This document shows positions 9,005-16,165 of a DNA stretch of 64,000 bases, in pieces; within the stretch, counting starts at the first letter, position 1; each line of letters begins with the position of its first letter. The notes below the pieces were generated by a model. The model was not told the DNA's origin. It searched no databases and was given only the letters and a program-made list of their open reading frames with translations. Made by a program: the position numbers and the translations under genes. The stretch spans positions 62,001 through 126,000 of the forward strand of contig NZ_JAMGBE010000002.1 in the NCBI RefSeq assembly GCF_023516575.1, in the 5' to 3' direction. The DNA is from Sphingomonas hankyongi (GTDB taxonomy: Bacteria; Pseudomonadota; Alphaproteobacteria; Sphingomonadales; Sphingomonadaceae).

Positions 9005-9490
9005 CTACTCGCTGCGATAGCCGGTCAGCGGCGGCGGCTCGGAAATGAAGCCGACACGCTGGAACCCAGCCTGTTGCATGGTGATGATCGCAGCGCCGAC
9101 ACATTTATACTGGGTGTTCACATCGCCACGGATGTGCGCCTCAGGCATATTTTCTTCGTTGACGTTCTGCACGCCACCGACGTCATCGATCAGCTTCTGG
9201 AGCTTCTGCACCGAACGGTCGAGAAGCTCTTTCTGCGTGACCTTGGTCACGCCCCAATACACCTCGCAGGTACCACTCGGACCGTTACGAACGGTCAGTG
9301 ACACATTTTCCGGCTTTGTCATCGTCGGCTCATAGCGAACGTCGGGCAACTTCACCGGAACTGCCTGTTTGATCACCTGCGTGGTAATCAGGAAGACGAT
9401 CAGGAGCACGAGCATAACGTCGGTCAACGGAACGACGTTGATGTCGGAGAGGGCTTCTTCTTCGTCGCCTTGGATTACTTGTCCTGCCAT
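9005..9490 (-). CDS. exbD: ExbD/TolR biopolymer transport protein (first copy)
   Basis: A 161-residue ExbD with an N-terminal acidic cytoplasmic segment, the helix motif NVVPLTDVMLVLLIVF carrying the functional aspartate, and a longer periplasmic domain than its neighbour. Two periplasmic cysteines (in GTCEVYWG and YKCVGAA) could form a disulfide. It is followed 12 bases later by the second exbD and preceded by exbB. Tandem exbD genes after exbB are usual in sphingomonads and xanthomonads, which carry many TonB-dependent receptors; the paralogues may form a mixed complex (inference). Confidence 0.92.
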   Translation of the reverse strand: MAGQVIQGDEEEALSDINVVPLTDVMLVLLIVFLITTQVIKQAVPVKLPDVRYEPTMTKPENVSLTVRNGPSGTCEVYWGVTKVTQKELLDRSVQKLQKLIDDVGGVQNVNEENMPEAHIRGDVNTQYKCVGAAIITMQQAGFQRVGFISEPPPLTGYRSE

Positions 9491-9559
9491 ACGGCCGGTT
9501 TCTTTCCTTTTGTCGAGGGAAGGCTCAGCTCGCTGATCGAGCCGAACCCTCCATCGAAA

Positions 9560-10360
9560 TTACTTCGCGGGCGTGGTCGCGTTGCTGCCCGCACGTACGG
9601 GCTCGGTTCCCGACTGCGTCGGCACGTGGCCGGTCCTCGGAGCGGACCCCTTGCCCGCAGCGCCGCTGCTGCTGACCATGTGCGGCTTCACCGCGCCACC
9701 GGACATCAGGTAGCCGTGAAGGTCGTTCGTGAAGGCAGCGAGATCCTCCATGATCGACTTGTTGCGGCGGACCAGCCAGTTGTATGCAAGCACGGCCGGA
9801 ACCGCGACGACGAGGCCGAGCGCAGTCATGATGAGCGCCTCACCGACCGGACCGGCGACGGCGTCGATCGACGCCTGACCGGAAGCGCCGATCTTGATGA
9901 GTGCGCGATAGATGCCGACGACGGTGCCGAACAGACCGATGAACGGCGCAGTCGAACCAACCGTTGCAAGGAAGGCGAGGCCTTCACCCAAGCGGGCGCC
10001 GATGGCCCCTTGGCTGCGCGCCAGGCTGTTCGCCATCCAGTCATGCTGATCGATCGGATCGGTCAGCTTGCCATGCTGCTCTTGGGCGACAAGGGCATCG
10101 TCCACGATCGCGCGATACGCACTCTTGGATTCCAGCTTGGTCGCCGCCTCGCGAAGGTTCGGCGAGTTCCAGAAGCTGGCGCGAACCTTGCGCCCCTGGC
10201 TGATGATCTTCTGCTGCTGCATCAACTTGGTGAACAGGATGTAGAAAGAGAAGATCGACATGCCGACCAGGATGATGAACACCGACCAGGCAATGACGCC
10301 GCCCTGCTGAAGCGCAGGAACCAGACCATATGGATTATCTCCGGCGTGTGCTGCTTGCAT
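9560..10360 (-). CDS. exbB: ExbB/TolQ/MotA proton-channel protein
   Basis: A 266-residue inner-membrane protein of the MotA/TolQ/ExbB family. It has a first helix near residues 20-45, a long cytoplasmic domain, and the paired helices 2 and 3 bearing VGSTAPFIGLFGTVVGI and ALIMTALGLVVAVPAVLAYN, the family signature that surrounds ExbD in the proton path. The tail after residue 225 is low in complexity and rich in Ser, Gly and Thr. It lies between tonB and the two exbD genes, so it belongs to the energiser of TonB-dependent transport. Confidence 0.93.
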   Translation of the reverse strand: MQAAHAGDNPYGLVPALQQGGVIAWSVFIILVGMSIFSFYILFTKLMQQQKIISQGRKVRASFWNSPNLREAATKLESKSAYRAIVDDALVAQEQHGKLTDPIDQHDWMANSLARSQGAIGARLGEGLAFLATVGSTAPFIGLFGTVVGIYRALIKIGASGQASIDAVAGPVGEALIMTALGLVVAVPAVLAYNWLVRRNKSIMEDLAAFTNDLHGYLMSGGAVKPHMVSSSGAAGKGSAPRTGHVPTQSGTEPVRAGSNATTPAK

Positions 10361-10406
10361 AACTCTAATTCCCTCTTGAAATTCTGTGTTTCTGAAACTG
10401 GACCGA

Positions 10407-11069
10407 TTAGCCTTCCAACTGCCACCTGATCGGCGGAGTCGTGTAAGTATCTGTCGTCGGCTGGCCGTTGCTGTCCTTTGCCGGCGTGAATTTCGCGCGG
10501 CGACGAAGGATGTTGCAGGTTGCCGAATCTAACGCTCCGTTGCCCGTCGACTTGACCAAACTGCACCCGACGACGCGGCCGTCAGGACCGATCGTCAGCT
10601 GTGCCTGGGCCGTACCTTCGGCACCTGCGGACAGCGCCGATGCCGGATAATCGTCCGTACTGAACAACGTACGGACGTCACCGCGAGCGCGGGCAGCCTC
10701 GACCTTGCGGGGCGGCGGCGGAGCAGGCGGGGGCGGCGGCGCCGCAACCACCGGCGGAATGGGCGGCGGAATCACTGGCGATTCCACCACCTGAATTGGC
10801 GGCGGCGGCGTGTTCATCCGGACCAGCGGCGGAGGAGTAACCGGAGGCGGAGGCACATCCGGCATATCCTTCGGCGGGGGTGGCGGCTCTTCCGGTGGCG
10901 GCGGCTGCTCTTCGACGTCAATAACCTTCAGGTTCTCGGCCGTCTTCTTGATCACGTTATAGGCCAGACCGGTGATAATCGCGTACATCAATCCGCCCAC
11001 CACGATCGCGGTGAAGATGATCGACATCGTGCGATTGCCGGTGAGTTCTTTCCGTTGGGCGTATGACAT
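10407..11069 (-). CDS. tonB: TonB energy-transducing protein
   Basis: A 220-residue TonB. A single N-terminal membrane helix (about residues 15-38) is followed by an extended proline-rich periplasmic spacer (about 52-118, long Pro runs broken by Glu, Val and Met) and a C-terminal domain (AQLTIGPDGRVVGCSLVKST through RRRAKFTPA) that contacts the TonB box of outer-membrane receptors. Two cysteines in the C-terminal domain may form a disulfide. It leads the tonB-exbB-exbD-exbD operon. The 186 bases upstream must hold the promoter; nested inverted repeats at 11146-11175 (GATGAT...ATCATC around ATGT-ATCA-ACAT) might be an operator, but I do not recognise a Fur box. Confidence 0.93.
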   Translation of the reverse strand: MSYAQRKELTGNRTMSIIFTAIVVGGLMYAIITGLAYNVIKKTAENLKVIDVEEQPPPPEEPPPPPKDMPDVPPPPVTPPPLVRMNTPPPPIQVVESPVIPPPIPPVVAAPPPPPAPPPPRKVEAARARGDVRTLFSTDDYPASALSAGAEGTAQAQLTIGPDGRVVGCSLVKSTGNGALDSATCNILRRRAKFTPAKDSNGQPTTDTYTTPPIRWQLEG

Positions 11070-11255
11070 TTAACCCGCAATTCTCCTCGACGCGCCGTGT
11101 GGTGCCACGGCCAGACCGGGCAGTCGGACGCGAGCCCTGCCTTCAGATGATGTGCCGATGTATCAACATATCATCAGCAATAAAGCGCGCACCCTTATCG
11201 CTGCCTCAAAGACCGCGCAATGCATTTTGTTCCACTCCCGGAAGGCATGGAAACA

Positions 11256-11678
11256 CTAGTCCGGCCACTGGCCGGCGAAGGATGCGATATCTACCCCTAC
11301 ACCCTGCGCCTCTGGATAAACGTCGGGTTTTGAGGTTCGCACTCTCAACGCCTTGACGCCGCGAAGGGCGGCAATGCGGTCGAAGATTGCATGCGCAAGC
11401 GTTTCCTGGAGATTGAAACGGCGCGCGAGCGCCATCTCCTGAACTTGCGAACGCAGGTAATCGTAATCCCAGGCGTGCAGCGGATCGTCCTCGACGGGCG
11501 CGGAAAGATCGTCCAGCCAAATTTCCACGCTGACCAAAAGCCGCTGTGGACTGCCGACTTCGAACTCGTGGAAGCCGATATCGGCCCGCACCTCGAGGCT
11601 GTCGAGAACGATCCGCGCCGATCTCACTTTCAGCTGTTCGGGCACGAGGCCGGACAGCGTCGCCGGAACAACTGTCAT
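11256..11678 (-). CDS. folB: Dihydroneopterin aldolase-family protein (FolB)
   Basis: A 140-residue protein of the dihydroneopterin aldolase/epimerase family, which cleaves dihydroneopterin to 6-hydroxymethyl-dihydropterin in folate synthesis. Family features include DIGFHEFEVGSPQRLLVSVEI near the start, LAHAIFDRI in the middle and KPDVYPEAQGVGVDI near the end, where Lys and the nearby acidic residue line the active site. Its ATG overlaps the stop of the upstream pteridine-reductase-like gene by 4 bases, so both act on pterins. The N-terminal 20 residues extend beyond the usual start. Confidence 0.85.
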   Translation of the reverse strand: MTVVPATLSGLVPEQLKVRSARIVLDSLEVRADIGFHEFEVGSPQRLLVSVEIWLDDLSAPVEDDPLHAWDYDYLRSQVQEMALARRFNLQETLAHAIFDRIAALRGVKALRVRTSKPDVYPEAQGVGVDIASFAGQWPD

Positions 11679-12406
11679 GGGGTCTCCAAAAACTGAACAT
11701 CGCGCTCCCGCCCTAAGAAAGAATGGCCGGAATCTATGACGATGGTTTCGCCGGTCACGGAAGGCGCTGCGACTAAATAGCGGATTGCTGCGACAATGTC
11801 GTGCGGCTCGACACCCCGTCCAAGAGGGTTGCTCGCATGCATCGCCTCGAAGTTTTCCGCGCTCTGGCCGGACGATTGAAACATCAGCCCCGGCGCAATT
11901 GCGTTCACGCGAATTCGGCGGGCCGCGAGGCCACGCGCCGCAATTTCAGTAAGTCCGGCGAGGGCCTGCTTGGACAAGGTGTAGCTTAGATAGTCGGGGT
12001 TCGGGGCTACGAGCTTCGCATCCAGCAGATTGACGACGAGCACGTCTCCAGTCCCGAAGTGCGAGGCCGCCAATCGCTCAATGAGCAGGGCCGGGGCGCG
12101 GACGTTGACCGCCATATGGGCGTCGAATTCGGAGGGACTGAACTCGCCAAAGCCGTCCCAGGCGAACCTGGCCGCATTGTTCACCAGCAGCCGGACAGGC
12201 GGCAGCCCCTGGGCTGCTGCAAAGATACGGTCCGCGCAGTCGCATTCTGCAAGGTCCGCGACAACTTTGACCGCCCCATCCGGGACCTTATCATCTTCGT
12301 GATGGACGTGAGCGATCACGTGCCAGCCGTCGACAAGCAGTGCGGCGACGATTTCAGCGCCGACGCGTTTGCCGCCGCCGGTGACGATCGCAGTGCGCCC
12401 TTCCAT
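11675..12406 (-). CDS. SDR-family pteridine reductase-like oxidoreductase
   Basis: A 243-residue short-chain dehydrogenase. The nucleotide-binding turn reads TGGGKRVG, the arginine-containing TGxxxRxG form typical of PTR1/FolM pteridine reductases rather than the usual TGxxxGIG. NNAA and a YTLSK active site (Tyr-x3-Lys) are present. The reaction is probably NADPH reduction of dihydrobiopterin or dihydrofolate-type pterins. Its stop overlaps the folB-like gene by 4 bases, which supports a pterin role. It is divergent from the DUF1285 gene with 65 bases between. Confidence 0.82.
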   Translation of the reverse strand: MEGRTAIVTGGGKRVGAEIVAALLVDGWHVIAHVHHEDDKVPDGAVKVVADLAECDCADRIFAAAQGLPPVRLLVNNAARFAWDGFGEFSPSEFDAHMAVNVRAPALLIERLAASHFGTGDVLVVNLLDAKLVAPNPDYLSYTLSKQALAGLTEIAARGLAARRIRVNAIAPGLMFQSSGQSAENFEAMHASNPLGRGVEPHDIVAAIRYLVAAPSVTGETIVIDSGHSFLGRERDVQFLETP

Positions 12407-12471
12407 TGTGCGCCACCTAGCCGATTGAGGGACTGAAGCAATCCGCAGGCGATTGCGGCCGGCCTCTCACA

Positions 12472-13056
12472 ATGACTAGTGAGCGCATGCCGGAAAGCCG
12501 TCCGCCCCTGGAGTTACAAGGCGTCAGCCTCGCGGACTTGCAGAAGCTGATTGAAGAGCGAAGGCTGCCTCCCGTCGATCGCTGGCAGCCGGAAAAGTGC
12601 GGTCACTCGGGAATGCGGATCGGCCGCGACGGCACTTGGCACCATGAGGGCCGGCCCATTGGCAGGCCTGCGATGGTTCGGCTGTTCTCAACTGTGCTCC
12701 GACGCGAGCCGGATGGAACTCACGTTCTGGTGACGCCTGTCGAGAAGCTGGAGATCGACGTCGATGCGACTGCTTTTCGCGCCGTTGAACTTCATAGCGA
12801 AGGCACGGGGAGGCAACGCAAAATCGCCTTGAGATTGGACAGTGGCGATGCCGTCATTTTAGGACCCGGTCATCCTCTGAAGGTCTTTGACACCGAGCTA
12901 GGCCCTTCCCCGCGCGTGCTAGTCCGGCACGGCCTGGAGGCGGAGCTCTCACGCACAGTCTATTACGAGCTGGCAGAGCTTGCTCTTGCCGAAAAGAACA
13001 ATCCTGTGGGGGTATGGAGCAACGGCGAGTTCTATAGACTGGAACCGACGGAATGA
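12472..13056 (+). CDS. DUF1285 domain-containing protein
   Basis: A 194-residue cytoplasmic protein of the DUF1285 family, recognised by PPVDRWQPEKCGHSGMRIGRDG near the start and WHHEGRPIGRPAMVRLFSTVLRRE, with VLVTPVEKLEIDVDATAF in the middle. No catalytic function is established. An ATG at 12487 is an alternative start. It overlaps the Nudix gene by 4 bases and heads a DUF1285-nudix-cca operon, an arrangement common in alphaproteobacteria. Confidence 0.85.
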   Translation: MTSERMPESRPPLELQGVSLADLQKLIEERRLPPVDRWQPEKCGHSGMRIGRDGTWHHEGRPIGRPAMVRLFSTVLRREPDGTHVLVTPVEKLEIDVDATAFRAVELHSEGTGRQRKIALRLDSGDAVILGPGHPLKVFDTELGPSPRVLVRHGLEAELSRTVYYELAELALAEKNNPVGVWSNGEFYRLEPTE

Positions 13057-13634
13057 ACCTTGTCGAGCGTCTGCGCGAGGCGCTTTCACGCACCGCGTCG
13101 TGCGAATTGCTGCCGGGCGACATGCCGGAGCACCCTCCGCTGGACAGCATTCCGGCGGCGGTCCTCGTCGCCATCACAGAGCGTGAAGAGCCAGGGGTGA
13201 TCCTCACAGTTCGGCGCGAGCATCTTCGGACGCATGCGGGACAGGTAGCCTTCCCGGGCGGGCGGCTCGACCCCGGTGAAGATGCAGTGGCTGCGGCTTT
13301 GCGCGAAGCGCAGGAAGAGATCTTGCTTGACCCGCAAAACGTGGAGGTGATCGGGAGCCTCTCGGAATATCGGACTGTGACCGACTATCTGGTCACACCT
13401 GTGATAGGGGTCATTCCACCGAATCTCCCCCTTGAGGCCCACGAGCACGAGGTGGCCGACTGGTTCGAGGCCCCCCTGAGCTTCGTCCTGGCGGCCGAGA
13501 ACCAGCATCGCCGAAGCGCACTGTTCCGTGGCAAAGAGCGCCACTATTACGAAATCGACTGGAACGGCCGCAGGATCTGGGGGGCGACCGCCGCAATGAT
13601 CGTCAATCTCTCAAGAACATTGGTCGAGCGGTGA
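13053..13634 (+). CDS. CoA pyrophosphatase-like Nudix hydrolase
   Basis: A 193-residue Nudix hydrolase of the NudL/CoA pyrophosphatase group, which cleaves CoA to 4'-phosphopantetheine and 3',5'-ADP. The Nudix box lies at about residues 70-92 with all catalytic acids in REAQEE; the following Gly of the consensus is replaced by Leu. The preceding LRTHAGQVAFPGG segment is the hallmark of the NudL group. It overlaps DUF1285 upstream and cca downstream by 4 bases each, so all three are translationally coupled. Confidence 0.88.
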   Translation: MNLVERLREALSRTASCELLPGDMPEHPPLDSIPAAVLVAITEREEPGVILTVRREHLRTHAGQVAFPGGRLDPGEDAVAAALREAQEEILLDPQNVEVIGSLSEYRTVTDYLVTPVIGVIPPNLPLEAHEHEVADWFEAPLSFVLAAENQHRRSALFRGKERHYYEIDWNGRRIWGATAAMIVNLSRTLVER

Positions 13635-14830
13635 AGCTCGACGCAGCAAGCTGGCGGAAGCGCCGCGGCATGGACCGCCTGTTGACAGCGCTAGGCGCCG
13701 ACGAAGGCCTAACGCGCTACGTCGGCGGTGCTGTGCGAGATGAGTTGCTGGGACTTCCCGTCAACGATGTGGACCTCGCGACAGAGCTTCGCCCCGGCGA
13801 GGTGGTGGAACGCTTGACCAAGGCAAGGATCAAGGCCGTTCCAACCGGGATCGAGCACGGCACCGTCACGGCAGTCAGCGACGGTCATGCAGTAGAGGTG
13901 ACTACTCTGCGGCATGACGTATCCACCGACGGGCGGCGCGCCACCGTCGCCTTCACCGATGACTGGCAGGCGGATGCGGCGCGGCGCGATTTCACCATCA
14001 ATGCGCTCTTCGCGGACCCGCAAACAGGCGAGATTTTCGACTATTTCGACGGCCTCGAGGACCTCGCTGAGCGGCGCGTCAGGTTTATTGGAAATCCGCT
14101 GGCCCGCATCGCCGAAGATCATTTGCGGATATTGCGGTTTTTCCGTTTCCACGCTCGCTTCGGGGCCGGAGAGCCGGATGCGTCCGCGCTCGAGGCTTGC
14201 ACGCGCCGGGCCAACGATTTGATGGCGCTGTCCCGCGAACGCATCGCAGACGAGCTTCTGAAGCTCCTGGCCGTCGAAGATCCGACCGCGACCGTCGGCG
14301 TCATGCTCCAACGCGGCATCCTCACGCCGGTGCTGCCTGAAATCGAGGCGGAGCGGCTTCGCGACCTGGAAGCGCTGGTTGCAGCTGAGCAGAGCGCCGG
14401 GATCGATCCCGATCCATTGAGGCGCCTTGTGGCTTTATTGCCGCGAGATCCAGAACTCACGGGCGCAATTGCCGTACGCCTCAAGCTGTCCAACAAGTCT
14501 CGCAAGCGCGTCGCGGCGGCCGCCAGCTCAGATTTGGACGCGACGCCAGAGGCCCTTGCCTACAGGATGGGTACTGAATGCGCAGTCGATCGGCTGCTGC
14601 TCGGTGGAAAGACCGCGGAGGCTTCGGCCCTGACCAAGTGGACCGCGCCTCGCTTGCCGATCACGGGCGGGGCGCTGATCGAACGCGGCCTGGAGGAAGG
14701 GCCAATCGTGGCTAGAACCCTTCGAAAAATAGAAGATCGATGGGTTGAGGCGGGATTCCCCGGCGGCCGCGAATTCGAGGAGATATTGGAAGCGGAGCTC
14801 AGCGCGACACGAGGCGGTCTCGGGACCTAA
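13631..14830 (+). CDS. cca: CCA tRNA nucleotidyltransferase
   Basis: A 399-residue class II nucleotidyltransferase that adds or repairs the 3' CCA end of tRNAs. The head domain has YVGGAVRDELLG (about 30-41) and the metal-binding DVDL (about 46-49), then RRDFTINALFAD, and the neck helix RIAEDHLRILRFFRFHARF. In alphaproteobacteria this family is often labelled poly(A) polymerase/PcnB; the length and head motifs favour the CCA enzyme. The GTG start overlaps the Nudix stop (GTGA). Its stop overlaps the convergent LOV-HTH gene by 4 bases. Confidence 0.9.
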   Translation: MKLDAASWRKRRGMDRLLTALGADEGLTRYVGGAVRDELLGLPVNDVDLATELRPGEVVERLTKARIKAVPTGIEHGTVTAVSDGHAVEVTTLRHDVSTDGRRATVAFTDDWQADAARRDFTINALFADPQTGEIFDYFDGLEDLAERRVRFIGNPLARIAEDHLRILRFFRFHARFGAGEPDASALEACTRRANDLMALSRERIADELLKLLAVEDPTATVGVMLQRGILTPVLPEIEAERLRDLEALVAAEQSAGIDPDPLRRLVALLPRDPELTGAIAVRLKLSNKSRKRVAAAASSDLDATPEALAYRMGTECAVDRLLLGGKTAEASALTKWTAPRLPITGGALIERGLEEGPIVARTLRKIEDRWVEAGFPGGREFEEILEAELSATRGGLGT

Positions 14831-15429
14831 AGCCCCGCCTCCACGGCTATGCGGATAGCCTCAGCGCTCGTAGCGACGTCTAGCCTTTCAAGCATTAGCG
14901 CCCGATGCATCTTGACGGTCTTCTCGGCGATGCCGAGCTCATAGGCGATCTGCTTGTTGAGAAGTCCATTTGCCATCGCTTGAAGAACCTGCCGCTGGCG
15001 AAGCGGAAGCGCACTTACGAGGGCGGAGGCCCGGGAACGACGGCGACCCAACGCCTGCGGGTCGCCCGTACCGAGATCCACCTGCGACCCCAGGAACCAG
15101 GCGATTTGACCGCTCGCATCGAAGATCGGTGAAACCATCACGCCATTGCGGAATGCGGTCCCGTCCTTGCGGTAGTTCAAGATCTCTACCAGCGCAGGCT
15201 TTTGCCGCCTCACCGCCAAACCCAGCTGATCTCTAGCCCAAGGCTCGGTGCCATCCCCCCCGAGCAAACGGCAATTGCGGCCAACAACGTCGCGTTCCTC
15301 ATATCCGGTCAGCGCGCTGAAAGCCGCATTTGCGATTTCTATTGGGTTATCCGGCAAATTCGGATTCGTGATCACCATCGCGACCGGACTGTCGATCACC
15401 GAGTCAACAAGGCTCCCGTGGGGACGCAT
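14827..15429 (-). CDS. Blue-light LOV-HTH (LuxR-type) transcription factor, EL222-like
   Basis: A 200-residue protein with an N-terminal LOV/PAS domain and a C-terminal LuxR helix-turn-helix. The LOV domain has the photoreactive cysteine in GRNCR (Cys53) and the flavin-contacting residues Asn85 (LNYRKDG), Asn95 (FRN) and Gln116 (GSQ). The HTH (about 141-200: LPLRQRQVLQAMANG, KQIAYELGIAEKTVKMHR) lacks any other sensor. Domain order, length and the GTEPW and LVEILNY segments closely match EL222 of Erythrobacter litoralis, in which blue light frees the HTH to dimerise and activate transcription. The ATG at 15429 is preferred; an upstream TTG at 15465 would add 12 residues. Targets are unknown. 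Confidence 0.9.
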   Translation of the reverse strand: MRPHGSLVDSVIDSPVAMVITNPNLPDNPIEIANAAFSALTGYEERDVVGRNCRLLGGDGTEPWARDQLGLAVRRQKPALVEILNYRKDGTAFRNGVMVSPIFDASGQIAWFLGSQVDLGTGDPQALGRRRSRASALVSALPLRQRQVLQAMANGLLNKQIAYELGIAEKTVKMHRALMLERLDVATSAEAIRIAVEAGL

Positions 15430-15485
15430 GGAGACCTTGTGGCGCAGGAGCGGCTTTGCGCACAAGCGCGCACTGGTAGCCTGAT

Positions 15486-15653
15486 CTATCTGTTGCGGAG
15501 TTTCTCGGCATAGACCTGCGCCAATTCCTGGTGCGCACGACGTGCAGCATCGCAGGCCGCTTTTTTCGCTGCGGCTCGCTCACTTCTCTCGCGCCTGCGG
15601 AGATAATCCTCGTTCTTTGGATCCAACATTCCAACCACCGCTCGCTCGGACAT
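15486..15653 (-). CDS. Small conserved-looking protein, 55 residues
   Basis: A short reading frame beginning MSERAVVGMLDPKNEDYLRR and ending HQELAQVYAEKLRNR. It is highly charged, probably one or two helices, with no cysteine pair, membrane segment or signal. The composition and the YAEKLRN tail look like the small helical proteins often found in sphingomonad genomes. Its stop lies 56 bases before the LOV-HTH start on the same strand, so the two may be co-transcribed. No function can be assigned. Confidence 0.6.
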   Translation of the reverse strand: MSERAVVGMLDPKNEDYLRRRERSERAAAKKAACDAARRAHQELAQVYAEKLRNR

Positions 15654-15724
15654 CTTTGTCTCGAGCGCGCTGAATATGGATTGAATGGGTCAGTCCGGCG
15701 ATAACTTGAGGTAGTTTCCGTGAT

Positions 15725-16054
15725 TTAGAAGCGGAATTGGAACGTTACCGCCGCTCGCCGGGAGACCGCTCCCCTCGAATCGAGGCGCCAATCGCCAGCG
15801 GCATTGCTTCGGCGGGACGGCGTCTTGATGATGCCAACGCCGACCGTCGTTCCCGGAGCTACGTCCGTCGACGCGATCATGCCCGACCGATGGGATGATC
15901 GAGACTGATAGAGATTGTCCTGGACGATCCGGAAGTTCACCCTCGGCGCAGCGGACTGGCCCGGCTGGGCGTTTGGACCGCGTTGCATGTCCAGCGCCTG
16001 CGCCGTCGACGGGGCAAGCCCAAGCACGACCATGATCGCAAGCCATCGCACCAC
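15725..16054 (-). CDS. Hypothetical secreted protein, 109 residues
   Basis: A cleavable Sec signal is clear (MVRWLAIMVVLGLAPSTAQA, cleavage near residue 20). The mature part of about 89 residues is polar with Gly-Val repeats and ends in alternating hydrophobic residues with a terminal Phe (VTFQFRF), reminiscent of an outer-membrane beta-strand, but it is too short to form a barrel. No family recognised. It lies between the GGDEF-EAL gene and the 55-residue gene on the same strand. Confidence 0.6.
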   Translation of the reverse strand: MVRWLAIMVVLGLAPSTAQALDMQRGPNAQPGQSAAPRVNFRIVQDNLYQSRSSHRSGMIASTDVAPGTTVGVGIIKTPSRRSNAAGDWRLDSRGAVSRRAAVTFQFRF

Positions 16055-16165
16055 GGCTCGTCATCTCCCCTGTTCGAGAGATTCAACCCATGATCGGGAA
16101 CTGAGGTTCCGACTGCTACCGGGATTGTCCCGTAGTCAGCCGTAGTGGAGAGGGAGGGCGCGCCT

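Noticed and set aside
10680-10920. A GGCGGCGG-type tandem repeat
   Set aside because: It is simply the proline-rich spacer of TonB encoded on the minus strand.
11146-11175. Nested inverted repeat upstream of tonB as a Fur or Irr box
   Set aside because: The symmetry is imperfect and does not match a Fur or Irr consensus I can recall; it is mentioned only under tonB.
16100-16145. Two small stem-loops downstream of the GGDEF-EAL gene
   Set aside because: The stems are short or bulged and no T-run follows, so they cannot be called terminators with any confidence.
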